From the NCBI RefSeq assembly GCF_025244745.1, contig NZ_CP104213.1, forward strand, positions 248,001 through 312,000: a stretch of 64,000 nt of DNA. Reading direction: 5' to 3'. Position numbers and translations under genes: made by a program. Source of the DNA: Deinococcus rubellus (GTDB lineage: Bacteria; Deinococcota; Deinococci; Deinococcales; Deinococcaceae). A model generated the notes under the pieces. The model was not told the DNA's origin and ran no database searches. It saw nothing but the letters and a program-made list of their open reading frames with translations. Of this stretch, positions 8,413-17,275 are shown piece after piece. The first letter of the stretch is position 1, and every line of letters begins with the position of its first letter.

Positions 8413-8972
8413 CCTTTCCCTCCTTTGGTGCTGACGTTGTTCGAAAACGGGGCGGAGTGTGACCTGGCGTAAGCGGGATGGACCGGCAGTCTGACAGAAA
8501 GTAGGGTTGCCTCGCCGTAAAATATCCACATGGTCAGATGAATGACAAATGAAACAGAGCTAAAGCGTCCAGCTGTCGGTGCAATTTGAGTGTATGAGGA
8601 CCGCAGCGGAGCCAGTGGAGAGCGGGTGGGTGGGCAAAAACCGTTTGTCAGGATTTTGACAGAATGACTGACTTAGGCTTGAAGGCTAAACCTGAAGCCA
8701 TTCGAGAGCTGAATCACGGCTTAATTGCCTGGTATCGGAAGTGAAGGAGCCTCAGCAGCCACCTGAGCAGTCTCATTTGCTTCATGTTTGGGCGGCCGAA
8801 GCACATTATGAGACGGCAAACCTTTCAGAATTCTGATTTTTGATGTGCGGCGTGTGTGACCTGGATTGGCGTCGCTCTCAGTCTTCCGTTTGTCTGCCCC
8901 CCATTTTCGGCCCCCATGCTGACCGTCACCTGCTGCACGGCGCGGCTGAGGGCCGCCGCTATACTGGCGATT
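8413..8972. other. 560-nt divergent intergenic region, low GC, no gene recognised
   Basis: Separates PP2C (minus) and alaS (plus). Near alaS it holds the leaderless promoter TATACT at 8960-8965. The middle part (about 8530-8860) is visibly AT-richer than the surroundings and its frames are broken by stops. I see a small inverted repeat (GGCTT...AAGCC at about 8675-8700) but no T-box, tRNA or recognisable protein remnant. Confidence 0.5.
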
Positions 8973-11852
8973 ATGACTGCCCAGACCCCCGGCCAGACCT
9001 CTGGCACACCCCTTTCGACGGCCCAGATCCGCGACAGGTTTCTGCACTTTTTCGAATCCAAGGGTCACCTGAGACTGCCCTCGCACCCCACCGTCGCCCC
9101 CGACCCGACCACCCTCTTTACGGTGGCGGGGATGCAGCCGTTCAAGCCGCAGTTCATGGGCGCAGCGGCCCGCTTCGAGCAGGGCGAGAGCAAGCGCGTG
9201 ACCACCGCCCAAAAGTGCATCCGGGTGGGCGACATCGAGAACGTGGGCCGCACCCGCCGACACCTGAGTCTGTTCGAGATGATGGGCAACTTCTCGTTTG
9301 GCGATTACTTCAAGCGCGAGGCGATTGCCTGGGCCTGGGAATTTCTGACCGGCAGCGAATGGATGGGGATGAACGCCGGGCAGATGTACGTCACCATCTA
9401 CGAGGACGATGACGAGGCGTTTGGTTACTGGACGCAGGACATCGGACTGAGCGCCGACCACATTCACCGCTTCGGGGCCGACGAGAACTTCTGGCCCGCT
9501 GACGCGCCCATGAAGGGGCCAAACGGACCGTGCGGGCCGTGCAGCGAGATCTACTATGACCGGGGGCCGGACTACGGCGACGACACCTGGGCTGATTACT
9601 ACCAGACCCGTGAGAGCGCCCGCTTTCTGGAAGTCTGGAACCTGGTGTTTCCGCAGTATGACCGCCAGGAACCGGGGCCGGGCGGCACACCGACCTTGAG
9701 CGACCTGCCCTTCAAGAACATCGACACCGGCATGGGCCTGGAGCGCGTCGCCAGCGTGGTGCAGAACGTGCCGGACTTCTACAGCAACGACGTGTTTCTG
9801 CCGCTGATCGACAAGATCGCCGAACTGTCGGGCAAGCCCTACGAGGGCGAGCAGAGCGTGTCGCACCGGGTGGTGGCCGAGCACATTCGTGCCGTGAGCA
9901 TGACGGTGGCCGACGGCGTGACGCTGAGCAACACCGGGCGCGGCTACGTCATCCGCAAGATTCTGCGCCGCGCCAGCCGTCACGCTTACCTGCTGGGCCT
10001 GCGCGAAGCGAGCATTTACAAATTGGTGCCGCTGGTCGTGGAGAGCATGGGTGAGGCGTATCCCGAACTCAGGGAGAATCAGAGCCGCATTGAGAAGGCT
10101 ATTCAGGGCGAGGAAGAACGGTTCTTGAGGACGCTTGAGAACGGAATTCAGAGACTAAACACCACTCTGGCATCAATCGTTTTATCGTCAGGCCATGCTG
10201 ATGCATCAGATTTTGTTGCGACACGGTTTGGTTCTCAGATTGGCGATAGCGCAGGGCAAGCAGTAGGATTTGGACAGAATCAAGTTAAAGACGGTCTAGT
10301 CGGCGGCTATAACGCTTTTGGGCCAACAGGAAAACAGGTTGAGCAACTACCCGTTGGATTAAAGCTGACGCTTGCAGGTAGCGAAGCCTTCACCCTCTAC
10401 GGCACCTACGGCTTCCCCATTGACCTCACCCGCGAAATTGCCGAGGAGTACGGCGTTTCGATTGATGAGGCAGGCTTCGACAAGGCGCTGGCCGAGGATC
10501 AGGAGTTGGCGCGGGCGGGCAGCAAGTACGGCAAGTCCGAGCTGTTCGGCGGGGCCGACGAAGCGCTTTCGGACCTCTCCCCCACCGAGTTTGTCGGCTA
10601 CGGGCAGCTTGAGGCAGCGGGCATGGTGCAGGCCATCGTGCTGGGCGGCGAGAGCCTGGGCCACCTGAGCGCCGGCAGCGAGGCGCAGGTCATCCTGGAC
10701 CGCACCCCGCTGTATGCCGAGGGCGGCGGCGAGGTGGGCGACACCGGGCGACTGGAGTGGGAAGGCGGTGAGGCCAGGGTGCTCGACACCCACAAGACCG
10801 CCCAGGGCGTGTTTCTCCACCGGGTTCAGGTAGAGACCGGCGAATTGACAGTGGGCCAGGAAGTGCAGGCGCACGTCAATCCAGAGCGCCAGGCCACCGA
10901 GCGCCACCACACCGCCACCCACCTGCTGCACGCCGCCTTGCGGGCCGTACTGGGCAGCGGCGTGGCGCAGAAAGGCTCGCTGGTGGCCCCCGAACGCCTG
11001 CGTTTCGACTTCTCGCACAGCGCGGCCATGAGCGCCGACGAACTCTTGCAGGTGGAAAGTCTGGTCAACCGCTGGGTGACGGCCAACTTTCCTGTGACCT
11101 GGCGCGAGTTGCCGATTGCCGAGGCGCGGGCAGCGGGTGCGATGGCCTTGTTCGGCGAGAAATACGGTGACGTGGTGCGGATGGTCAGCGTGGAGGGCAG
11201 CGTGCCCTACAGGGGCGCGACCATCACCAGCCTGGAACTCTGCGGCGGCGCACACGTGGAGCGCACCGGCGACATCGGCGCGTTCGTGATCGTGAACGAC
11301 GAGAACGTGGCGGCGGGCGTGCGGCGCATCGAGGCGCTGACGGGCGAGCTGGCCGTGCGCTGGGCACGTGAACGCCTCGCAGCAGCGGGCCGGGCAGCAG
11401 GCACGCTCAACACCAGTCTGGAGCAGTTGCCGGACCGGGTGGTTCAGCTTCAGGCCCAGCTCAAAGCGGCCCAGCAGGAAACAGTGCAGGTGCGCCGCCA
11501 ACTGACTCAGGCCCAGATGGGCGGCGAGGCCAGCGGCGGCACCCAGACCCGCGAACTCGGCGGCTTCAAGGTGGCGACGGCCCGCTTGAGCGGTATTGAG
11601 GCAGGCGAACTGCGCGGCGCGGCGGACAACCTGCTGGACAAGAGCGGGGCTGATCTGGCGATTGTCGCCGGGGACAAGGGCCTGGTCGTCAAGGCCAGCA
11701 AGGACGCCGTAGCACGCGGCGCACACGCAGGCCAGCTCATCGGCAAGCTGGCAGCGGCGGGCGGCGGCAAGGGCGGCGGGCGGCCCGATATGGCCCAGGC
11801 CGGTGTGCAGGACCCGGAAGCAGCGCTGGGCGCACTGGAAGGCGCGTTCTAG
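8973..11852 (+). CDS. alaS: Alanyl-tRNA synthetase with an unusual ~60-residue insertion
   Basis: 959 aa, against about 875-890 for most bacterial AlaRS. It attaches alanine to tRNA-Ala. Catalytic core: FLHFFESKGH, TVAGMQPFKP, RVGDIENVGRTRRHLSLFEMMGNFSFGDYFK (in parts). The editing domain zinc ligands are HTATH at about residue 646 and CGGAH at about 756. The C-terminal DHHA1 domain ends in a glycine-rich segment (GGGKGGGRPDMAQAG). Between TLENGIQRL and GSEAFTLYGTYGF there are about 87 residues, where E. coli AlaRS has about 26. That stretch (about 10150-10375) is near 48% GC in an otherwise GC-rich gene. I chose ATG 8973 because TATACT lies 7 nt upstream; the frame extends further 5' without support. 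Confidence 0.97.
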   Translation: MTAQTPGQTSGTPLSTAQIRDRFLHFFESKGHLRLPSHPTVAPDPTTLFTVAGMQPFKPQFMGAAARFEQGESKRVTTAQKCIRVGDIENVGRTRRHLSLFEMMGNFSFGDYFKREAIAWAWEFLTGSEWMGMNAGQMYVTIYEDDDEAFGYWTQDIGLSADHIHRFGADENFWPADAPMKGPNGPCGPCSEIYYDRGPDYGDDTWADYYQTRESARFLEVWNLVFPQYDRQEPGPGGTPTLSDLPFKNIDTGMGLERVASVVQNVPDFYSNDVFLPLIDKIAELSGKPYEGEQSVSHRVVAEHIRAVSMTVADGVTLSNTGRGYVIRKILRRASRHAYLLGLREASIYKLVPLVVESMGEAYPELRENQSRIEKAIQGEEERFLRTLENGIQRLNTTLASIVLSSGHADASDFVATRFGSQIGDSAGQAVGFGQNQVKDGLVGGYNAFGPTGKQVEQLPVGLKLTLAGSEAFTLYGTYGFPIDLTREIAEEYGVSIDEAGFDKALAEDQELARAGSKYGKSELFGGADEALSDLSPTEFVGYGQLEAAGMVQAIVLGGESLGHLSAGSEAQVILDRTPLYAEGGGEVGDTGRLEWEGGEARVLDTHKTAQGVFLHRVQVETGELTVGQEVQAHVNPERQATERHHTATHLLHAALRAVLGSGVAQKGSLVAPERLRFDFSHSAAMSADELLQVESLVNRWVTANFPVTWRELPIAEARAAGAMALFGEKYGDVVRMVSVEGSVPYRGATITSLELCGGAHVERTGDIGAFVIVNDENVAAGVRRIEALTGELAVRWARERLAAAGRAAGTLNTSLEQLPDRVVQLQAQLKAAQQETVQVRRQLTQAQMGGEASGGTQTRELGGFKVATARLSGIEAGELRGAADNLLDKSGADLAIVAGDKGLVVKASKDAVARGAHAGQLIGKLAAAGGGKGGGRPDMAQAGVQDPEAALGALEGAF
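10150..10375 (+). other. In-frame, low-GC insertion within alaS
   Basis: Bases 10141-10380 count to about 115 G+C of 240 (48%). The encoded stretch is rich in Gly, Ala, Ser, Gln and Val (SGHADASDFVATRFGS, AGQAVGFGQNQVKDG) and has no counterpart in the E. coli protein. It joins the end of the helical catalytic part to the anticodon/editing part. The reading frame stays open, so the protein is probably made. Boundaries are approximate. Confidence 0.75.
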
Positions 11853-11872
11853 GGACGCCCAATCATTAATGA

Positions 11873-11905
11873 AGGGTCCAGGGAGGAACCGTTCCTCTGG
11901 ACCCT
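11873..11905. terminator. Hairpin between convergent alaS and the DR2241-type gene
   Basis: AGGGTCCA (11873-11880) pairs with TGGACCCT (11898-11905), and GAGGAA (11883-11888) with TTCCTC (11892-11897), separated by a 2-nt bulge. There is no T-run, so its strength is uncertain, but its place between two convergent ends fits a bidirectional terminator. Confidence 0.65.
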
Positions 11906-11934
11906 CTGGCATTCAAACCCCTCAGCCCGGCACT

Positions 11935-13371
11935 TCAGTCGTGCGCGGCCACCGCACCCTGACCGCGCTTGCCGGTGACTTCCTCGCGCATCTCGGCGAC
12001 CAGCAAAGTGCAGGCTTCGGCGCATGGAATCCCCCCTGGCACGCCGCTGAAAAAAGTCTGATGCAAGGCTTCACCGGCCCACAGGCGGGTCTTGAGGCAG
12101 CCGCCGCACACGTCATTCGACACGGACTCGACCTGCTGCGGGGTGGCTTTCTGCACCTTGGCATAGATGCCGGTCTGCCGCCGGGCAGTGGCGGCCCAGG
12201 GGGTGCAGCGCAGGGCATGGTGGTGGTGGGCGTAGCTCTCCTCGACCACCGCCGGATACAGCAGGTGAAGCGCACGCGGCAGGTCGCGCTCGCATAGCAC
12301 TGCCCGCCAGCCGCGCGCCAGGCTCCGCAAGGTATGCACCGGGCGGTACTCCCCGCGCTCATCCAAGCGCACCTGCTCGCCCACACCCTCCGGCGTGACC
12401 ACCGTTCTCAGGCCCTCGTTGGCCTTGCCCTCGTCGAGCGCATGGCGCAGCTCGAACATGCCCTCCACCGGGCGCACGATCACCTCGCCCAGCCGCAGGG
12501 TGTCGCTGGCCAGTTGCAGCAGGGCGTTCCAGGCCTCCTGGTGGCCGCGCTCGACGTCGCCCTGGGCACTGGCCCCGTGGGCGTCCTCGGCCAGTTGTAT
12601 GATCACTTCCGCGATGGCCGGGTGGGTGCCCACCGGCTTGCTGTAGTACACCGTCTGGGCGTAGTCCGGCTGGCTGCCCGGCTCAGCTTCCAGATCAGAT
12701 TCAAACACCGTGACCTCGCCAGTCAGGCCGATGTCCTCGGGAATGGTTTCCAGGGTGTGCCAGCCCTCGGAGGCGAAGAACGGCACCAGCACCACATTTT
12801 TGGCCTTCACCTGCTGCCGCCAGCCCACCACCTTGGGTTCCTGGTCCAGAAAGAAGGTGTGAACCTCGGCGAACTCGCCGCCTTCCCGCAATCTCTCGGC
12901 GTTCTGGTGGACGATCTTGCTGCTGTTCTCGTTGCGGGTGGTGCCGTGTCCCAGCACGATCAGGGCGGTATCGTCGGCATTGATGGCCGGGTAGGCCTCG
13001 CGGGCGCGGGCCAGAATGACCTCGCTCATGCGAGGATGCACCCCGTAGGGCAGGGTGTAGCGCACGGTGCGCCCACCGATCACGCGGGCCACGCCCTGCG
13101 GCGGCACCGGCCCCTGATGGCCCAGTCCCAGCTCGCGCGGAATGACCGTCTCGGTGAAATAGCCCTCACTGATGAACATCGGGATGACGGTGACATCGGT
13201 GTAGCGCACCGTCTTCAGGACCTGGCGCAGCGACGGCTCCTCTTTCCAGTAGCCTTCCACCACCTCGTCGAAGAGGCCGCGCTGGCGTAGCAGATCGGCG
13301 TAGGCGTAAACCGCCGCCGACGATTCGGGGTTGAGGTGGGAGCCGTGACCGATGAGCACCAGAGAACGCAT
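11935..13371 (-). CDS. DR2241-type CbiX/sirohydrochlorin-chelatase-like protein with Fe-S domain
   Basis: 478 aa. Two CbiX/SirB-like halves: [17 protein letters not shown] at the N-terminus with HG active-site type histidine, then [14 protein letters not shown] at about 155-170 and [11 protein letters not shown]. The C-terminal domain carries the cysteine pattern DVCGGC...CAEAC with HHHHALRC before it, matching the 4Fe-4S domain described for Deinococcus DR2241. Class II chelatases insert metal into sirohydrochlorin. Together with the AhbAB-like protein at 5103-6188 this suggests siroheme-linked chemistry, but that link is inferred. ATG 13371 follows TAGATT by 7 nt (leaderless). Confidence 0.85.
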   Translation of the reverse strand: MRSLVLIGHGSHLNPESSAAVYAYADLLRQRGLFDEVVEGYWKEEPSLRQVLKTVRYTDVTVIPMFISEGYFTETVIPRELGLGHQGPVPPQGVARVIGGRTVRYTLPYGVHPRMSEVILARAREAYPAINADDTALIVLGHGTTRNENSSKIVHQNAERLREGGEFAEVHTFFLDQEPKVVGWRQQVKAKNVVLVPFFASEGWHTLETIPEDIGLTGEVTVFESDLEAEPGSQPDYAQTVYYSKPVGTHPAIAEVIIQLAEDAHGASAQGDVERGHQEAWNALLQLASDTLRLGEVIVRPVEGMFELRHALDEGKANEGLRTVVTPEGVGEQVRLDERGEYRPVHTLRSLARGWRAVLCERDLPRALHLLYPAVVEESYAHHHHALRCTPWAATARRQTGIYAKVQKATPQQVESVSNDVCGGCLKTRLWAGEALHQTFFSGVPGGIPCAEACTLLVAEMREEVTGKRGQGAVAAHD

Positions 13372-13428
13372 AGCCCCGAATCTAGCGCCCAGACAACGCG
13401 CGTCCTGTGAGATCGGCGGGGGTTTGGG

Positions 13429-14271
13429 TTATTTGTCCTGTCCGCTGGCCGTTTTTTCCAGGGAGTCGCGCGCCGGATCATCCGCTTCCAGCCCATCGGC
13501 CAGGGCGTGCAGGTACTCTCCCAGCACCTCAGGGCGCTCGACCTGCTCATGGGCGTAGGGGACCAGCAGCGGCAACCGCCCCACCTGCACCGCCCGGCCC
13601 GCCAGCGCCAGCATCGCCTCGTCGTTGTCGCTGTCACCGAAGGCCGTGACACGCTCCATCGGCACCCCGAGCTGCTGGGCAATCACGCTCAGGGCCGCGC
13701 CCTTGTCGGCCCCGCTGGGCGTCACCGTCAGAAATTCAGGGTAGGGCGGCTGCGCGCCGGTAAAGACCAGATGGCCGAAACCGCCGCCACGCAGTTCGTC
13801 GCGCCAGCTCGCCACCTCGGCGTGGTAGAACCCCACTTTGATCACTTCACCCGCCGGGGCCTCGCTCAGCGGAAAATGTTCGCGCCGGGCCAGCCACTCG
13901 GGCGCGGCCACACCGGGCGGCACGTCCACATAGATGGCGCGGTGGGTAAAGGCGATCACGCGGGCATTGCCGAGTTGATGCCCGAGCACAGCGGCGAGTT
14001 CAGCCTCGCTGAAGCGCAGTTCGGTGTGCACCTGGCCGCCAATCGTGATATGCCCGCCGTTGCTGGTCGCCACCGCCACGGGCCGGGCAGCTTCCAGCAC
14101 GCCGGGGGGCGGCTGATCGCGCCCGGTCACGATGGCGGCCTGAACACCCAGGCGGCGCAGCCTCGCCAGAGCGCTGATGGTCGCCGCCGGAACAGTGAGG
14201 CTGGCTTCCAGAATGAGGGTGCCGTCAAGGTCGAAGGCGAGCAGTTGGGGGCGGTGGGGAGGCAGGGACAT
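13429..14271 (-). CDS. HAD-superfamily (Cof-type) phosphatase
   Basis: 280 aa. HAD motif I LLAFDLDGTLI at residues ~10-20, motif II region IVTGRDQPPP, a type IIB cap in the middle, Lys of motif III (GADKGAALSVIAQQLG) and motif IV FGDSDNDEAML. These Cof-like enzymes dephosphorylate sugar phosphates or cofactors such as FMN or PLP; the substrate cannot be told here. Cytoplasmic. Start ATG 14271 follows TTAAGT closely. It lies downstream of the cold-shock gene on the same strand with a 125-nt gap. Confidence 0.88.
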   Translation of the reverse strand: MSLPPHRPQLLAFDLDGTLILEASLTVPAATISALARLRRLGVQAAIVTGRDQPPPGVLEAARPVAVATSNGGHITIGGQVHTELRFSEAELAAVLGHQLGNARVIAFTHRAIYVDVPPGVAAPEWLARREHFPLSEAPAGEVIKVGFYHAEVASWRDELRGGGFGHLVFTGAQPPYPEFLTVTPSGADKGAALSVIAQQLGVPMERVTAFGDSDNDEAMLALAGRAVQVGRLPLLVPYAHEQVERPEVLGEYLHALADGLEADDPARDSLEKTASGQDK

Positions 14272-14396
14272 GCTTTAACTTAACCCAGCAGCGTCATGCC
14301 TGTTCATCCCAGGACAAAAATCGGCGGCACAAAAAAACGGCAGAGACCCGAAAGTCTCTTGCCGCCTGTTGATGAAGGTGATTTAGGTTGAAGCGC

Positions 14397-14675
14397 TTAC
14401 CAGCGGTTGTTGCCGCCACCGCTGCTACGCGCGAAGCTACTACCACCACGGTCACTCTCGGGGGCAGCCTTCGTGACGGCGATGTTGGCGGCCTGGGGGC
14501 CACGACCATTCTTACCGGGTTCGATGTCGAACTCGACTTCGTCGCCTTCGTTGAGCTTGCGAAAGCCCGTCGCCTTGATGGCGCTGTAGTGCGCGAACAC
14601 GTCAGGCTGACCTTCGCACTCAATGAAACCGAAACCTTTTTCCGCGTTAAACCACTTTACTCGTCCTGCAGCCAT
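14397..14675 (-). CDS. Cold-shock domain protein
   Basis: 92 aa. The N-terminal ~68 residues are a cold-shock domain with RNP1 KGFGFIE and RNP2-like VFAHYSAI, preceded by [10 protein letters not shown]. The C-terminal tail is a Gly/Ser/Arg-rich extension ([16 protein letters not shown]), longer than in E. coli CspA (70 aa). It binds single-stranded nucleic acid. Start ATG 14675 has AAGGAG as ribosome site. The likely promoter is about 200 nt upstream (14875-14903), giving a long 5' leader with an early hairpin terminator-like element, in line with post-transcriptional control of cold-shock genes. Confidence 0.95.
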   Translation of the reverse strand: MAAGRVKWFNAEKGFGFIECEGQPDVFAHYSAIKATGFRKLNEGDEVEFDIEPGKNGRGPQAANIAVTKAAPESDRGGSSFARSSGGGNNRW

Positions 14676-14837
14676 ACTTCTCCTTGAGTCATTCCAGGTA
14701 AAACCGCGCGCTTGTTCGTTGACCAGAGTGCGCGACCTCGACCTTTGGCGAACCTGGAACATCCATAGTGTCCCTTTTCAGCCGCCTTCGCATTGCAGAC
14801 TGGCCTACAAAGTGGACCTTTTGGTGTCATCGAAACC

Positions 14838-14903
14838 AAAAAAAACACCCTTTTGTGGGGCGTCGTTCCCCTCAAGTATAAAGGGCGATTCAGCCGAAGT
14901 CAA
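14838..14903 (-). ncRNA. Mini transcription unit, copy A (promoter + short RNA + weak terminator) upstream of the csp gene
   Basis: Minus strand: TTGACT (14898-14903), 17-nt spacer, TATACT (14875-14880), then after about 20 nt a hairpin CGCCC/GGGTG (14858-14862 with 14846-14850, one G-U pair) followed by eight T (14838-14845). It is related to copies at 16455-16528 and 59083-59155. It may be the cold-shock gene promoter with an attenuator, or an independent ~35-nt RNA. Confidence 0.55.
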
Positions 14904-14987
14904 CTTTATGCACCGAAATGAGCGACGGAAGTCTGAATATACGGCGCTGGGAGGGCGTTTCTTCGATTCGCCTTCAGAGTCAGGGCA
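14898..14987. repeat. Upstream flank repeat, copy A
   Basis: The bases upstream of the copy A promoter match those upstream of copy B (16523-16600). Shared blocks include GACGGAAGTCTG, CTGGGAGGGCG and GTCAGGGCA in the same order. The repeat therefore covers more than the promoter. Confidence 0.65.
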
Positions 14988-15420
14988 CGGCTGCAGCAGC
15001 CAGAACGTGACCCATGCAACTTGAGCGCGCTCCATGATCGGCCCTCCCCACTACCAATCAGATAGAGAACTGTCCGTCCAGCACAATGAATTTCAGGAGT
15101 ATTGAACTTGTCCAGTTGCCGATATGCGGGATGCCACGCCGCGCCGCCAGATGCTGTTCAGCTGCCCCCCAGAATCCCTCTCTCTCCTGCCTGCCTCTGC
15201 CGAAGCGGGCGTCTGCACCTGGCTGACGGGCGGACGAACTCCCAACCGACCAGGCGCGGCTCCACTCTGGCCCGCCGATCTGCTGACTGAACACGGGCCT
15301 GAGCTGGAAGGCAAGCCGGTCCGCCGCCCGACATCTGCCGCCCTGATTGCCATAAAAGCGATCGTCTCGGCCTTTTTCAGCGGACCGCTACACGGTAGAG
15401 ACGCGCTGGACGTGCAGGTC
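14988..15420. other. Gene-free stretch between csp promoter and ROK kinase gene
   Basis: About 430 nt. Several short frames are open on both strands but none shows a ribosome site, a leaderless promoter or a recognisable protein. I see nothing assignable. Confidence 0.4.
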
Positions 15421-16332
15421 TTACAGCGTTTGCTCTGAGCGCCCGGCCCACAGCCCTGCACCGATCAGCCCGGCATCCGCGCCCAGCTCGGCGTGAGTGA
15501 CCTGCGGCTGGTAACGCGGCGGAAAGCGGGCCAGGCTCTCCCGAACCCGCGCCAGGTAGCCTTCCCGCAATCCCACGCTACCGCCCAGCGCCACCCTGGT
15601 GACGCCCAGCAGCGCGGCGACATCGGCCGCCTTCCAGGCAATCAGCGCGGCGGAGCGGCGGTAGACGGTGTCGGCTGTCTCGTTTCCAGCCTCGGCAGCG
15701 TCGGCCAGGGCGCGGGCATCAGGCAGATTCAGGCTGCGGGCCTGCAGGCCCAGCGCGGTGCCGCTCGTCTCGAATTCCAGCGGCCCCAGGTCGCCCAGCG
15801 GCGGCACAGCTGTTCCGGCGGTCCACTCGGCAGGGACGCTGACGAAGCCGAGTTCGGCGTCCAGCCCGTTGGCCGCGAGGTGAAGCTGATGGCCCAAGAC
15901 CAGCCCCGCGCCGACCCCGGTGCTGACAGTGACGAACATGAACTCGCTCGCGCCGCGCCCCGCTCCTGCCACGTACTCGCCCCAGGCGGCGGCGCGGGCG
16001 TCGTTGAGCGCCGCGCAGGGCAGCGAGAAGCCCGCCGAGAGCTGCTCGGCCAGGGCAATGTCGGTCCAGCCAGGAAAGGTGTGGACGGCGGTGGCGGTAA
16101 CGCGCCCACCGGCAACAGCACCAGCGCAGGCCACCCCCACAGCGGCGGCCTGGATGGCCAGCGGCGCGGCCAGTTCAAGAGCGGCGGCGATCACCGCGTC
16201 CGGCGTGCTGGGCTTGGGGGTGCGGGCCTCCACGCGCCGGGTCAACTGGCCGCCGTGAAGCAGGGCCGCCCGCATAGACGTGCCGCCGATGTCCAGGGCA
16301 AGCAGGGCAGGAAAGTGGGAAGGTGAAGACAC
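15421..16332 (-). CDS. ROK-family sugar kinase
   Basis: 303 aa. ROK fold: phosphate-binding LLALDIGGTSMRAALL at the N-terminus, VGVACAGAV, ALNDARAAAWGEY (catalytic-type Asp), FVTVSTGVGAGLVLG, and C-terminal VALGGSVGLREGYL. The cysteine-rich zinc motif (CxCGxxGCxE) typical of many ROK glucokinases is absent; the segment reads NGLDAELGFVSV instead. It therefore resembles zinc-free ROK members, such as some N-acetylmannosamine or related sugar kinases. Substrate unknown. GTG 16332 follows TGTAAT by 6 nt (leaderless). Confidence 0.85.
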   Translation of the reverse strand: MSSPSHFPALLALDIGGTSMRAALLHGGQLTRRVEARTPKPSTPDAVIAAALELAAPLAIQAAAVGVACAGAVAGGRVTATAVHTFPGWTDIALAEQLSAGFSLPCAALNDARAAAWGEYVAGAGRGASEFMFVTVSTGVGAGLVLGHQLHLAANGLDAELGFVSVPAEWTAGTAVPPLGDLGPLEFETSGTALGLQARSLNLPDARALADAAEAGNETADTVYRRSAALIAWKAADVAALLGVTRVALGGSVGLREGYLARVRESLARFPPRYQPQVTHAELGADAGLIGAGLWAGRSEQTL

Positions 16333-16454
16333 GGCCCCATTACAGCATCTGCCGGACGCTGCCGGTCCGGGCTGTCCAGGCCAGAGGAGGACTCAGCCAG
16401 GAGAACACCCAGACCCGAAAGTCAGACCTGGAGCTTGGAGTTGGATGCAGGACA

Positions 16455-16528
16455 TAAAAAATCCGCCTCAAGGGCGGGTGTCGTTTTATTGATAGGAAAA
16501 CTATAGCGCAGTATGCGGGCGAAGTCAA
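16455..16528 (-). ncRNA. Mini transcription unit, copy B (strong promoter + ~40-nt RNA + terminator)
   Basis: Minus strand: TTGACT (16523-16528), 17-nt spacer, TATAGT (16500-16505), then a terminator with stem CCGCC/GGCGG (16473-16477 with 16463-16467) and T-run (16455-16461). The predicted RNA runs from about 16493 to 16455. No ORF fits. The sequence from upstream of -35 through the T-run is nearly identical to copy C at 59083-59155; the terminator stem is conserved while loop bases differ. Confidence 0.7.
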
Positions 16529-16600
16529 ATTCATGCACTGAAATGCGGACGGAAGTCTGCATCCACAGCCCTGGGAGGGCGCTCCTCCAGGGTCAGGGCA
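16523..16600. repeat. Upstream flank repeat, copy B
   Basis: Matches 14898-14987 (GACGGAAGTCTG, CTGGGAGGGCG, GTCAGGGCA in order). It lies upstream of the copy B promoter. Copy C shares only the last ~10 bases (GTGCATGAAT) of this flank. Confidence 0.65.
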
Positions 16601-16703
16601 AGATGCCATGCGGCTGGGTGGCGGCCAAAACAATGAGTGTGGAGGCGAGGGAATGTTGTTCGGTTCTCAGCATGCAGCCCACCCCGCCTTCTATTCTGCC
16701 AGC

Positions 16704-17216
16704 ATGCCACTTGAACTGGTGCAGGGCGACATCGCCGCCGAGACGAGCTGCGCTCTGGTCACGGCGGCCAACGCGCAGCTTGCGGGCGGCGGCGGCGTGG
16801 ACGGCGTGATTCACCGGGCAGCAGGTCCCGAACTGCTCGGGGCCATCCGGGTCATCGGCAGCACGCCCACCGGCAGCGCGGTGATCACGCCCGCTTTCAA
16901 TCTCTCCGGACAGGGCGTGAAGCACGTCATTCATGCGGTGGGGCCGATCTGGCGTGGTGGCGGGCAGGGCGAGGCAGCGCGGCTGGCCGGAGCCTACCAC
17001 CGCGCCCTGGAACTGGCGAGCGAGGCGGGCTGCCGCAGCGTCTCGTTTCCGGCCATCAGCACCGGCGTCTACGGCTATCCGCTGGCCGCAGCGCTGGACG
17101 TTGCTGTCGGCACGATCCAGGTTTATCTGGCGGCGCACCCCGAATTGCATGTCCGGCTGGTGCTGTTTGACCGGGCCGCCCTGAGCGCGGCGCAGCAGGT
17201 GCTGGACCGGTACTGA
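16704..17216 (+). CDS. Macrodomain protein (ADP-ribose/O-acetyl-ADP-ribose hydrolase type)
   Basis: 170 aa. One macrodomain: [34 protein letters not shown] (the ADP-ribose binding loop with Asn and the GGGGVDG turn), [26 protein letters not shown]. These match the MacroD/YmdB class, which remove ADP-ribose or hydrolyse O-acetyl-ADP-ribose. There is no adjacent DarT-like toxin gene. I chose ATG 16704 because it begins the domain directly and lies 6 nt after TATTCT. Relevant to ADP-ribosylation turnover, possibly after DNA damage (inference). Confidence 0.93.
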   Translation: MPLELVQGDIAAETSCALVTAANAQLAGGGGVDGVIHRAAGPELLGAIRVIGSTPTGSAVITPAFNLSGQGVKHVIHAVGPIWRGGGQGEAARLAGAYHRALELASEAGCRSVSFPAISTGVYGYPLAAALDVAVGTIQVYLAAHPELHVRLVLFDRAALSAAQQVLDRY

Positions 17217-17275
17217 GCAGCCAAATGGACGGTGATGCGCGCTCAGCCGCTTCCCAATCGTCTAGACTGTGCGGC

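Noticed and set aside
10130..10374. 8-bp direct repeat GACGCTTG flanking the alaS insert as a target-site duplication
   Set aside because: The copies are 237 bp apart and in frame, but removing the segment would also delete the native TLENGIQRL helix, so it is probably chance.
10359..11912. 517-aa minus-strand ORF inside alaS
   Set aside because: Fully antisense to the conserved AlaRS editing domain; its composition is typical of antisense frames in GC-rich DNA.
14657..14875. 72-aa ORF over the csp leader as a leader peptide
   Set aside because: It would start at a TTG at the edge of the -10 box, ahead of the likely transcription start, and overlaps the csp start in another frame.
15093..15461. 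122-aa minus-strand ORF between csp and the ROK kinase
   Set aside because: No promoter, ribosome site or domain, and it overlaps the end of the ROK gene.
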